A stretch of DNA of 7,576 nucleotides from Syntrophomonadaceae bacterium. GTDB taxonomy: Bacteria; Bacillota; Dethiobacteria; PWVN01. The notes under the pieces were generated by a model. That model did no database searches. It was given only the letters and a program-made list of their open reading frames with translations, and had not been told where the DNA came from. The stretch covers positions 1 to 7,576 of the forward strand of contig PWVN01000033.1 in assembly GCA_003561835.1 (NCBI GenBank), given 5' to 3'. Numbering within the stretch: the first letter of the stretch is position 1; the number at the start of each line of letters is the position of its first letter. Positions 1 through 6,021 of the stretch are shown piece after piece. The position numbers and the translations under genes are program-made.

Positions 1-299
1 AGCAGGGCCTCCAGCCGGCGGAGCATCCGGTCCGTCCGCCACTCCTTGGTCAGCTCCACCGCCGCCTTCCGGAGGTTCCCGTGGTACTTCTCCAGGTATT
101 CCTCGAATTTCTCAAAGAGGGTCAGGGCATCGGCCACGGAGCCGGCGAAGCCCACGATGACCTGATCCCTGTAAATCCTCCTCACCTTCCGGGCCCTGTG
201 CTTCATGATGACATTGCCGCCCAGGGTCACCTGGCCGTCCCCGGCCATGGCCCCCCGGCCCTCCCTGTGCACGGCAATGATGGTTGTCCCTTCAAACAC
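1..299 (-). CDS. hslV: ATP-dependent protease peptidase subunit HslV (ClpQ), N-terminal part, truncated by window edge
   Basis: HslV is the threonine peptidase of the cytoplasmic HslUV (ClpYQ) protease. It forms a double-ring dodecamer that degrades proteins unfolded and fed in by the HslU ATPase. About 99 codons of the usual ~175 are visible; the rest lies beyond coordinate 1. The protein begins (V/M)FEGTTIIAV. Thr5, preceded by Gly, matches the catalytic N-terminal Thr exposed by processing. MAGDGQVTLG (residues 18-27), the Lys at residue 38 in ARKVRR, GFAGSVADALTLFEKFE and the KEWRTDRMLRRLEAL stretch are hallmark HslV segments. The start is GTG at 299-297. No alternative exists upstream, because the frame runs back only six codons to a TAA that is also the xerC stop. 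An AAGGGG site lies 9 bases before the start. The gene follows xerC by 15 bases, as in Bacillus codV-clpQ, so hslU should be next. Family assignment is very secure. Confidence 0.96.
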   Translation of the reverse strand, partial: MFEGTTIIAVHREGRGAMAGDGQVTLGGNVIMKHRARKVRRIYRDQVIVGFAGSVADALTLFEKFEEYLEKYHGNLRKAAVELTKEWRTDRMLRRLEAL

Positions 300-305
300 C
301 GCAAA

Positions 306-314
306 CCGCCCCTT
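306..314 (-). promoter_or_regulatory. Ribosome binding site supporting the GTG start of hslV
   Basis: The minus strand reads AAGGGGCGG between the xerC stop and the hslV GTG. AAGGGG (314-309) ends 9 bases before the start codon. It is the only purine-rich site in this 15-base gap, and it supports GTG at 299 as the initiator. Confidence 0.6.
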
Positions 315-1214
315 TTAGGCCCTGGGATGGGCCTTGTTGTAAACCTGCCGCAGCCGCTCCCGGCTCACATGGGTGTAAATCTGGGTGGAGGACACGCTGG
401 CGTGTCCCAGGAGTTCCTGGACGCTCCGCAGGTCCGCCCCCGCATCCAGCAGGTGGGTGGCAAAGGAGTGGCGCAGGACGTGGGGGCTGATCTTGTGGGC
501 CAGCCCCGCCCGGTGCACATGCTTGTCCAGGATGCGCCGCACGCTCCGCTCCGAGAGGCGGCCCCCGAAGCGGTTCAGGAAGAGGGCCGGGAAGTCCGGG
601 TCCGCATCCTTCCTGCGGCGAAGCAGTTCGCAGCGGGCCCCTTCCATGTAGGCCCCCAGGCTCTCCCCGGCAAAACTGCCGAAGGGGACCAGCCGCTCTT
701 TCCCCCCCTTGCCGAAGACCAGGAGGAGCCGGTTTTCCGGGTCCACGCTGTCCGGGGTGAGGGCCGTCAGTTCCCCCACCCGGATCCCGGTGGCGTAGAG
801 GAGTTCCAGGAGGGCCCGGTCCCGGGCCGCCAGGGGGGAATCCCCCGTGGGGGCCGAGAGGAGGGCCAGCATTTCAGGGAAATATAAAAAATGCGGCAAC
901 TTCTTGCCTTGCCGGGGGGTGGAAACAACACTGAAGGTGTTGGTCAGCAGGATTTTTTCCCTGTGCAAATACCGTAAAAAAGTCCGGATGGCGGACAGTT
1001 TTCTGCTGATGGACACCCGGCGGAGGCCCTCGGCATGCAGCTCAGCCAGGTAATACCTGAGGGTCAGGTAGTCGATATCCGCCAACTCCCTCTTGTGGTA
1101 CCGGAGAAAATCCAGGAACCGGCGGAGGTCGCCTTCGTAGGCGGTGACGGTTTTCTCGGAATAGTTTTTTTCCACCCTCAGATATTTGAGGAATTCTGCA
1201 AGAAAATGCCGCAA
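315..1214 (-). CDS. xerC: Tyrosine recombinase XerC (CodV-like)
   Basis: This 299-residue tyrosine recombinase is the usual length for XerC/XerD. Family role: site-specific resolution of chromosome dimers at dif near the terminus, normally together with a XerD partner. The N-terminal core-binding domain (about residues 1-90) contains the typical SEKTVTAYEGDL segment. The catalytic domain keeps every key residue: Arg145 (ATGIRVGEL), Lys169 (FGKGGKERLVP), His245 and Arg248 (HVLRHSFATH), His271 (LLGHAS) and nucleophile Tyr280 (STQIYTH). The start is TTG at 1214-1212. The same frame upstream meets a stop within nine codons with no ATG or GTG, and a GAAGG site lies 7 bases before the TTG. Position between trmFO and hslV matches codV of Bacillus subtilis, so this is the housekeeping recombinase rather than a phage or element integrase. 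XerC rather than XerD is inferred from context. Confidence 0.95.
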   Translation of the reverse strand: MRHFLAEFLKYLRVEKNYSEKTVTAYEGDLRRFLDFLRYHKRELADIDYLTLRYYLAELHAEGLRRVSISRKLSAIRTFLRYLHREKILLTNTFSVVSTPRQGKKLPHFLYFPEMLALLSAPTGDSPLAARDRALLELLYATGIRVGELTALTPDSVDPENRLLLVFGKGGKERLVPFGSFAGESLGAYMEGARCELLRRRKDADPDFPALFLNRFGGRLSERSVRRILDKHVHRAGLAHKISPHVLRHSFATHLLDAGADLRSVQELLGHASVSSTQIYTHVSRERLRQVYNKAHPRA

Positions 1215-1219
1215 CGGCG

Positions 1220-1226
1220 CACCTTC
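1220..1226 (-). promoter_or_regulatory. Ribosome binding site deciding the TTG start of xerC
   Basis: The minus strand reads GAAGGTG at 1226-1220. GAAGG is spaced 7 bases from TTG at 1214. An ATG a little upstream (1245) belongs to a different frame that opens only a short spurious ORF, so this site selects the TTG initiator. Confidence 0.55.
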
Positions 1227-1235
1227 TTCCTGTCC

Positions 1236-1264
1236 ATATTAACATATGAAGGTTCTTTGTGCAA
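1236..1264 (-). promoter_or_regulatory. Possible weak internal promoter before xerC
   Basis: In the 66-base trmFO-xerC gap, the longest inside the dprA unit, the minus strand shows TTGCAC (1264-1259), a 17-base spacer and TAATAT (1241-1236). The -35 matches the sigma-A consensus at three of six positions and the -10 at four of six. The gap is AT-rich compared with the surrounding genes. Transcription would start around 1229, leaving a very short leader that still holds the ribosome binding site. This is a weak match and may be chance. Confidence 0.25.
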
Positions 1265-1280
1265 GTTTTGGGCCGCTATT

Positions 1281-2597
1281 TTACGCAAAATTCAGTAAAT
1301 CATCCCTAAACCTCTCCAGGGCAGCAAGGGAGCCTTCAGCCAGTTCCCTGTTCCGCTGCTTCCGGTTTTTCACCCGGTGCTTAAGGGGGGGCAGCAAACC
1401 GAAATTTGCCTTCATGGGCTGGAAATCGCCGGCGGCGGCCCCGGCGATGTAGCGGGCCAGGGACCCCAGGACCGTCTCGGCGGGAAAAACCAGGGGCTCC
1501 CTCCCCGCCGCCCGCCGGGCGGCGTTGATGCCCGCCACCAGGCCGCTGCCCGCCGACTCCACGTAGCCCTCCACCCCGGTGAGCTGCCCGGCGAAGAAGA
1601 GGTCGTCCCTGCCCCGCCGCCGGTAGGTGGCCTCCAGGAGGGCGGGGCTGTTGATGAAGGTGTTCCGGTGCATGACCCCCAGCCGCAGGAAGACGGCCTC
1701 CCGGAGGGCGGGGATGAGGGAGAAGACCCGTTTCTGCTCCGGCCAGGTCAAACTGGTCTGGAAGCCCACCAGGTTCAGGAGACGCCCCTCCCGGTCCTCC
1801 TTCCGCAGTTGGACCACGGCAAAGGGCCGGGCCCCGGTGCGGGGGTCCGTTAAGCCCACGGGCTTCAGGGGCCCGTGCAGGAGGGTCTGGTACCCCCGGC
1901 GGGCCAGGCTTTCCACGGGCATGCAGCCCTCGAAGAGGACCTCCTCTTCGAATTCCCGGGGCTTGTGGGTTTCCGCCGCCGTCAGGGCATGGTAAAATTC
2001 CCGGTACTCCTCCTCCGTCAGGGGGCAGTTCAGGTAGTCCGCCTCCCCCTTGCCGTACCGGGAGGCCCAGAAGGCCCTGGAGGGATCCACCGTTTCCCCG
2101 TCCACGATGGGGGCCGCCGCGTCGTAGAAATACAGGTGGTCCCTCCCCGTCTCCTCCTGGAGGGACTGGGTCAGGGCCGGGGAGGTCAGGGGCCCCGTGG
2201 CCAGGATCCAGAGGCCTTCGCCGGGGACCCGGGCCACCTCCTCCCGGACCACCTCCACCAGGGGATGGCCCGTGAGGGTCCCGGTTATTTCCCGGGAAAA
2301 GCGGTGCCGGTCCACGGCCAGGGCGCCACCGGCAGGCACCCTGTGCCCCTCCGCCGCCGCCAGGACCAGGGAATCGAGGCGCCTCATCTCCTCCTTCAAA
2401 AGCCCCACGGCGTTCTCCAGGGAGTCGGAGCGCAGGGAATTGCTGCACACCAGTTCCGCCAGGTCCCCCGTCCGGTGGGCCGGCGTCCCTTGACCCGGCC
2501 GCATCTCGTAGAGGCGGACCTTCACCCCCCGGCGGGCGGCCTGCCAGGCGGCCTCCGCCCCGGCCAGCCCCCCCCCGGCGATATTGAGGATTTCCAT
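1281..2597 (-). CDS. trmFO: Methylenetetrahydrofolate-tRNA-(uracil-5-)-methyltransferase TrmFO
   Basis: TrmFO makes 5-methyluridine at position 54 in the T-loop of tRNAs, using methylenetetrahydrofolate as carbon donor and reduced FAD. It is the folate-dependent alternative to SAM-dependent TrmA and is typical of Firmicutes. The chosen protein has 438 residues, the normal family length. An FAD-binding GGGLAG motif lies at residues 8-13, followed by CSNSLRSD with Cys51, FEGCMPVE with Cys225, GFQTSLTWPEQKRVF around 279-293, and the C-terminal QLTGVEGYVESAGSGL FAD-site segment near 338-353. Cys51 and Cys225 correspond to the two functional cysteines known in characterised TrmFO enzymes. The frame is open back to 2699, but that would add 34 non-conserved residues overlapping topA. 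ATG at 2597 has a strong GGGAGGAGG site 9 bases upstream and places the FAD motif at the N-terminus as usual. The gene lies 29 bases after topA. It was formerly called gid. Confidence 0.97.
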   Translation of the reverse strand: MEILNIAGGGLAGAEAAWQAARRGVKVRLYEMRPGQGTPAHRTGDLAELVCSNSLRSDSLENAVGLLKEEMRRLDSLVLAAAEGHRVPAGGALAVDRHRFSREITGTLTGHPLVEVVREEVARVPGEGLWILATGPLTSPALTQSLQEETGRDHLYFYDAAAPIVDGETVDPSRAFWASRYGKGEADYLNCPLTEEEYREFYHALTAAETHKPREFEEEVLFEGCMPVESLARRGYQTLLHGPLKPVGLTDPRTGARPFAVVQLRKEDREGRLLNLVGFQTSLTWPEQKRVFSLIPALREAVFLRLGVMHRNTFINSPALLEATYRRRGRDDLFFAGQLTGVEGYVESAGSGLVAGINAARRAAGREPLVFPAETVLGSLARYIAGAAAGDFQPMKANFGLLPPLKHRVKNRKQRNRELAEGSLAALERFRDDLLNFA

Positions 2598-2606
2598 GCC
2601 CGTCTG

Positions 2607-2615
2607 CCTCCTCCC
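2607..2615 (-). promoter_or_regulatory. Ribosome binding site fixing the trmFO start
   Basis: The minus strand reads GGGAGGAGG at 2615-2607, ending 9 bases before ATG at 2597. It sits in the 29-base topA-trmFO gap and argues against the longer frame opening at 2699. Confidence 0.75.
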
Positions 2616-2626
2616 TGCCGTCTTTC

Positions 2627-4738
2627 CTAGCTCCGGGCCGCCTTCTTCCCGGCCCGCTGCCCCTTTTCCTTCCTGGCGGGACACTCCTTGTTGGGGCACT
2701 CCAGAAACTTCTTTTTCTTGACCCTCTTCTCCACCAGGTGGCTGCCGCAGCTTTGGCAGGTTTCCGGGCTGGGCTTATCCCAGCTGGTGAACTGGCATTC
2801 CGGGTCCCCGCTGCAGCCGTAGAAGATCCGGCCCCGCCTGGTTTTCCGCTGGACCACCGGCTTGCCGCATGTGGGGCAGTCGATGCCCGCCTCCTTCAGG
2901 ATGGGCTTGGTGAAGCGGCACTCGGGGAAGCCGGGGCAGGCCAAAAACTTGCCGAAGCGCCCCAGTTTGTAGACCAGCTTCCGCCCGCACTTGGGGCATT
3001 CCTCCTCGGATTCCTCGTCCTTCATCTCCACCCGGCCCATCTGCTCTTCCGCCCGCTCTACCTGTTGGGCGAAGGGGCCGTAAAACTCCTGCAGCAGGCT
3101 CAACCAGGGATAACGGCCCTCTTCCACCTGGTCCAGCTTTTCCTCCATCTGGGCCGTGAAGTCCACGTCCATGATGCCCTGAAAATATTCTTTCAGGAGG
3201 TTTACCACGATGAAGCCCAGTTCCGTAGGCAAAAGGAGCCGCTTATCCCGGACCACGTAACCCCGCTGCATGATGGTGCCCAGGATGCTGGCATAGGTGC
3301 TGGGCCGCCCGATGCCCTTTTCTTCCAGGGTCTTGACCAGCATGGCCTCGGAGTAGCGGGGCGGAGGCTGGGTGAAGTGCTGTTTTGGCAGCAGCTCCAA
3401 AAGTTTTAAAACCTGGCCGGGGGTAAGTTCCGGCAGCCGGCCGCCGTTCCCCGTCTTTTCCGTGTCCTCCCCCTCGATGTAGAGGGTCATGAAGCCGGGG
3501 AACCGGATGGTGGAGCCTGTGGCCCGAAAGTCATAGGCCCCCCCCTTAATCTCCACCTTGACGGTATCCAGAAGGGCCGATTCCATCTGGCTGGCCACGA
3601 AGCGGTCCCAGATGAGCTTGTAGAGCTTGAACTGGTCCCGGCCGAGATACTCCTTGATTTTATCCGGGGTGCGCAGGGTGGAGGTGGGCCGGACGGCCTC
3701 GTGGGCCTCCTGGGCCCCCTTCTTGGACCGGTAGTAGCGGGGTTTGGCCGGCAGGTAGGCCTTCCCCACCTCGTCGCGGATATAGGCCCGGACCTCCCGG
3801 AGGGACTCTTCCGACACCCGCAGGGCATCCGTTCGCATATAGGTGATGAGGCCGGCGGGCTTTTTCCTCTCCAGGGCGATCCCCTCGTAGAGCTGCTGGG
3901 CCACCCGCATGGTCTTGCCCGGGGGGAAGCCCAGCTTCCGGGCCGCCTCCTGCTGCAGGCTGCTGGTGGAAAAGGGCGGCGCCGGGTAGCGCTTCTTCTG
4001 CTTCTTTTCCACCGCGAGGACGTTAAACTCCGCCCCCTCCACATCCTTGAGGATGTTCTTGACCTCCTCCTCCGAACCCAGAGAAATCTTTTTTTTGCTT
4101 TTCCCGATGAACTTTGCCTCGAAGGAATTCTTTTTGAAGTCCGGGGTCAAGGCGGCCGTAAGGCTCCAGTACTCCTCCGGCTCAAAGGCCTTGATTTCCT
4201 CTTCCCGCTCGCAGATGAGGCGCAGGGCCACCGACTGGACCCGCCCGGCGCTCAAGCCCTTCTTGACGTTCTTCCACAGCAGGGGGCTGATCTTGTAGCC
4301 CACCACCCGGTCCAGGATCCGCCGGGCCTGCTGGGCATTGACCCGGTCCTCGTCGATGGCCCGGGGGCTTTGAAAGGCTTTCTTCACCGCCTCTTTGGTG
4401 ATCTCGTTGAACTCCACCCGGCAGTCGGAACCGCAGTTTAAGTCCAGGGCCTGGGAGAGATGCCAGCAGATGGCCTCCCCCTCCCGGTCCGGGTCCGCCG
4501 CCAGGTATATCTTATCCGCCTTTTTGCCGGCTTTCCGCAGTTCCTTCAGGATATCGCCCTTGCCGCGGATGGTGATGTACTTCGGCTTAAAATCGTTGTC
4601 GATGTCGATACCGAACTGGCTTTTGGGCAGGTCGATGACGTGGCCCACGGAGGCCTTTACGGTATAGTCCCGCCCCAGGTAGCGCTTCAGCGTTTTTGCC
4701 TTGGTCGGCGATTCCACGATGACCAGCTTCTTTGACAA
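2627..4738 (-). CDS. topA: DNA topoisomerase I (type IA), TopA
   Basis: TopA relaxes negative supercoils by transient single-strand cleavage, balancing gyrase. The 703-residue protein starts with the Toprim domain: VIVESPTKAKT with catalytic Glu9, and the metal-binding DPDREGE with Asp82, Asp84 and Glu86. The active-site motif is LITYMRTD with nucleophile Tyr300 and Arg302. SAGRVQSVALRLI (163-175) and the KGIGRPSTYASI segment (474-485) are further type IA signatures. Three C-terminal C4 zinc-ribbon modules follow, with Cys581/584/601/607, Cys621/624/642/648 and Cys661/664/681/686, then a Lys-rich tail. The start is TTG at 4738-4736, giving MSKKLVIVES, which puts Glu9 at its usual place; AGGAGGGGG lies upstream. 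Residue 305 is Ala where MRTDS is usual. The gene sits 41 bases after dprA and is almost certainly co-transcribed with it. An A8 run occurs near codons 215-217, but the frame is intact. Confidence 0.98.
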   Translation of the reverse strand: MSKKLVIVESPTKAKTLKRYLGRDYTVKASVGHVIDLPKSQFGIDIDNDFKPKYITIRGKGDILKELRKAGKKADKIYLAADPDREGEAICWHLSQALDLNCGSDCRVEFNEITKEAVKKAFQSPRAIDEDRVNAQQARRILDRVVGYKISPLLWKNVKKGLSAGRVQSVALRLICEREEEIKAFEPEEYWSLTAALTPDFKKNSFEAKFIGKSKKKISLGSEEEVKNILKDVEGAEFNVLAVEKKQKKRYPAPPFSTSSLQQEAARKLGFPPGKTMRVAQQLYEGIALERKKPAGLITYMRTDALRVSEESLREVRAYIRDEVGKAYLPAKPRYYRSKKGAQEAHEAVRPTSTLRTPDKIKEYLGRDQFKLYKLIWDRFVASQMESALLDTVKVEIKGGAYDFRATGSTIRFPGFMTLYIEGEDTEKTGNGGRLPELTPGQVLKLLELLPKQHFTQPPPRYSEAMLVKTLEEKGIGRPSTYASILGTIMQRGYVVRDKRLLLPTELGFIVVNLLKEYFQGIMDVDFTAQMEEKLDQVEEGRYPWLSLLQEFYGPFAQQVERAEEQMGRVEMKDEESEEECPKCGRKLVYKLGRFGKFLACPGFPECRFTKPILKEAGIDCPTCGKPVVQRKTRRGRIFYGCSGDPECQFTSWDKPSPETCQSCGSHLVEKRVKKKKFLECPNKECPARKEKGQRAGKKAARS

Positions 4739-4746
4739 CCTCCAAA

Positions 4747-4755
4747 CCCCCTCCT
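4747..4755 (-). promoter_or_regulatory. Ribosome binding site supporting the TTG start of topA
   Basis: The minus strand reads AGGAGGGGG at 4755-4747, with its last G 8 bases before TTG at 4738. A second GGAGG (4743-4739) abuts the TTG directly and is too close to serve as the Shine-Dalgarno site for it. Confidence 0.65.
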
Positions 4756-4779
4756 ATGTGGCAGTCTTACCTTACCATC

Positions 4780-5874
4780 TTATTTTATTCTCAAGAATAA
4801 ATTCCCTGCTTCCTGAGCAATCATACCCTTTATTTCCAGGATTGTCAAAGCCGCTTTTGCCCGGGCGGCGGGAAGGCCGCTTTCCGCCGCCAGCCGGTCT
4901 CCCGGGCAGGGATGATAGGGGATAACCTCCAAAAGCCTTTGCTCATCGGGGCTTAAGTCCGCCGGCCCGGCCTCCCCTGCCGGGTGGCTCTGCTCCCCCG
5001 GCCCGGGAAGGGCCAGCTCTTCCAGCAGGTCCTCCACGTCCTGGACCAGCTTGGCCCCCTGCTTGATCAGATTGTGGCACCCCCGGCTGGCGGGGCTGGT
5101 GACGGGGCCGGGAAGGGCAAAGACCTCCCGGCCCTGCTCCAGGGCCTGGTCGGCGGTGATCAGGGCGCCGCTTTTCTCCGCCGCCTCCACCACCACCGTC
5201 CCCAGGGAGATGCCGCTGATGATCCGGTTCCGCAGGGGAAAGTGCTGGGGTTTCGGCCCCGTCAGCAGGGGGAATTCCGAGAGCACCAGGCCCTGCCTAC
5301 AGATCTCCTGCTGCAGCCCCCGGTTTTCCGGGGGGTAGCAGCAGCAAAGCCCCGAGCCCAGGACCGCCGCCGTCTCCCCGCCCCCCTTCAGGGCCCCCCT
5401 GTGGGCCCAGGTATCGATGCCCCGGGCCATGCCGCTGACCACCCCGATGCCCCTAAGGGCCAGTTCCCGGCCCAGCCACAGGGCCATCTCCCGGCCGTAG
5501 GCCGTCATCTTCCGCGAGCCCACCAGGGCCACCCAGGGGCGCCCCCAGTCGACCCCCTTCCCCCGGGCATAAAGAAGGAAGGGAGGGTCGTAGATGTTCT
5601 TCAGAAGGGGCGGGTAGAGGGGGTCTTCCCGGCTCAAGACCCGGACCCCCTGCTTTGTAACCCTGTGCCATTCCCGGTCCAAAGACAGGGCCCTCCTCGT
5701 CGTCAAAATATCCTTCTTCAATGTCTCCTTAAGCCCCGAAAGGGACGCCAGGGCCTCTTCCGGGGCCTGCCAGGCCTCCTTCGGGCTGCCGAAGGCCCGG
5801 ATCAGGGCATCATAGCTTTTGGGGCCCAGCCCCGGGACCAGGCTCAGCCCCACCAGGTACTTCAGGTCCTCCAT
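4780..5874 (-). CDS. dprA: DNA-processing protein DprA (Smf)
   Basis: DprA binds incoming single-stranded DNA during natural transformation and loads RecA. It is also kept by many bacteria not known to be competent. The 364-residue protein begins with a helical N-terminal region (LVPGLGPKSYDALIRAFGS, about 12-30). The Rossmann-like DprA domain (about 80-285) carries VGSRKMTAYG (118-127), SGMARGIDTWAHRGAL (147-162), FPLRNRIISG (212-221) and SGALITADQALEQGREVFALPG (235-256). After a Pro/Gly-rich linker (about 289-305), the C-terminal 60 residues look like the winged-helix domain found in many DprA proteins. The start is ATG at 5874, with GGGGAGGGG closely upstream. Residues 177-179 are three consecutive Cys in the VLGSGL...YPPEN segment, where the family often has Asp and hydrophobic residues. 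It is the first gene of the unit running on into topA, downstream of a good promoter. Confidence 0.97.
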   Translation of the reverse strand: MEDLKYLVGLSLVPGLGPKSYDALIRAFGSPKEAWQAPEEALASLSGLKETLKKDILTTRRALSLDREWHRVTKQGVRVLSREDPLYPPLLKNIYDPPFLLYARGKGVDWGRPWVALVGSRKMTAYGREMALWLGRELALRGIGVVSGMARGIDTWAHRGALKGGGETAAVLGSGLCCCYPPENRGLQQEICRQGLVLSEFPLLTGPKPQHFPLRNRIISGISLGTVVVEAAEKSGALITADQALEQGREVFALPGPVTSPASRGCHNLIKQGAKLVQDVEDLLEELALPGPGEQSHPAGEAGPADLSPDEQRLLEVIPYHPCPGDRLAAESGLPAARAKAALTILEIKGMIAQEAGNLFLRIK

Positions 5875-5879
5875 CTCAA

Positions 5880-5888
5880 CCCCTCCCC
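5880..5888 (-). promoter_or_regulatory. Ribosome binding site of dprA
   Basis: The minus strand reads GGGGAGGGG at 5888-5880. Its GGAGG core lies 7 bases before ATG at 5874, which supports that start. Confidence 0.7.
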
Positions 5889-5908
5889 GCTAGGCAATAT
5901 TTACCATC

Positions 5909-5937
5909 ATTATAACCCAGAAGGGCCTAGAGGGGAA
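5909..5937 (-). promoter_or_regulatory. Sigma-A type promoter of the dprA-topA-trmFO-xerC-hslV unit
   Basis: On the minus strand a perfect TATAAT lies at 5914-5909. Exactly 17 bases upstream is TTCCCC (5937-5932), a poor -35 box. An A8 tract (5959-5952) falls about 50-57 bases before the expected transcription start near 5902, where an UP element would act and could compensate for the weak -35. The leader to the dprA ATG would be about 28 bases. The site lies in the only sizeable gap of the window, just after a terminator, which strengthens the call. Confidence 0.7.
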
Positions 5938-5950
5938 GTACATCTGTTCG
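5937..5950 (-). promoter_or_regulatory. Candidate LexA (SOS) operator upstream of dprA
   Basis: The minus strand reads CGAACAGATGTACT at 5950-5937. Against the Bacillus-type LexA box CGAACRNRYGTTYC it agrees at 12 of 14 positions, counting the degenerate ones; the left half-site CGAAC is perfect and the right half has two mismatches. The site touches the -35 box, a sensible position for a repressor. lexA is not in the window, and a 14-base degenerate match can arise by chance, so this is a hypothesis. Confidence 0.35.
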
Positions 5951-5983
5951 CTTTTTTTTGCCCCCTACGGAGGTCTTCCCCAC

Positions 5984-6009
5984 AAAAAAAGGCACGCCGG
6001 GGGCGTGCC
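5984..6009 (-). terminator. Rho-independent terminator after the M42 peptidase genes
   Basis: The minus strand shows a perfect 8-base-pair stem, GGCACGCC paired with GGCGTGCC (6009-6002 with 5998-5991), closed by a CCC loop (6001-5999). Seven T residues follow directly (5990-5984). It begins 12 bases after the M42 stop codon. No T-run follows the hairpin on the plus strand, so it works in one direction only. It separates the peptidase unit from the dprA unit. Confidence 0.93.
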
Positions 6010-6021
6010 ACAGCCTGCCGC

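Noticed and set aside
81..887. Long plus-strand open frame opposite hslV and xerC
   Set aside because: It has a Pro/Gly/His-rich composition typical of the antisense of GC-rich genes, no recognisable domain, and lies across two well-supported minus-strand genes.
315..1214. Tyrosine recombinase as a sign of an integrated element
   Set aside because: Position within the conserved trmFO-xerC-hslV order, normal XerC length, and no att-like repeats or element genes nearby point to the chromosomal housekeeping recombinase.
1381..2448. Minus-strand open frame of 355 codons inside trmFO in another phase
   Set aside because: It is made almost entirely of Gly, Pro, Arg and Ala, while the trmFO frame carries full-length family motifs.
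2598..2699. Longer trmFO reading frame starting at 2699
   Set aside because: The extra 34 residues overlap the topA C-terminus, resemble no TrmFO N-terminus, and the ATG at 2597 has a strong ribosome binding site and the normal distance to the FAD motif.
5951..5960. T8 run on the plus strand as a plus-strand terminator
   Set aside because: No GC-rich hairpin precedes it on the plus strand and no plus-strand gene ends there. It is better read as an A-tract upstream of the minus-strand dprA promoter.
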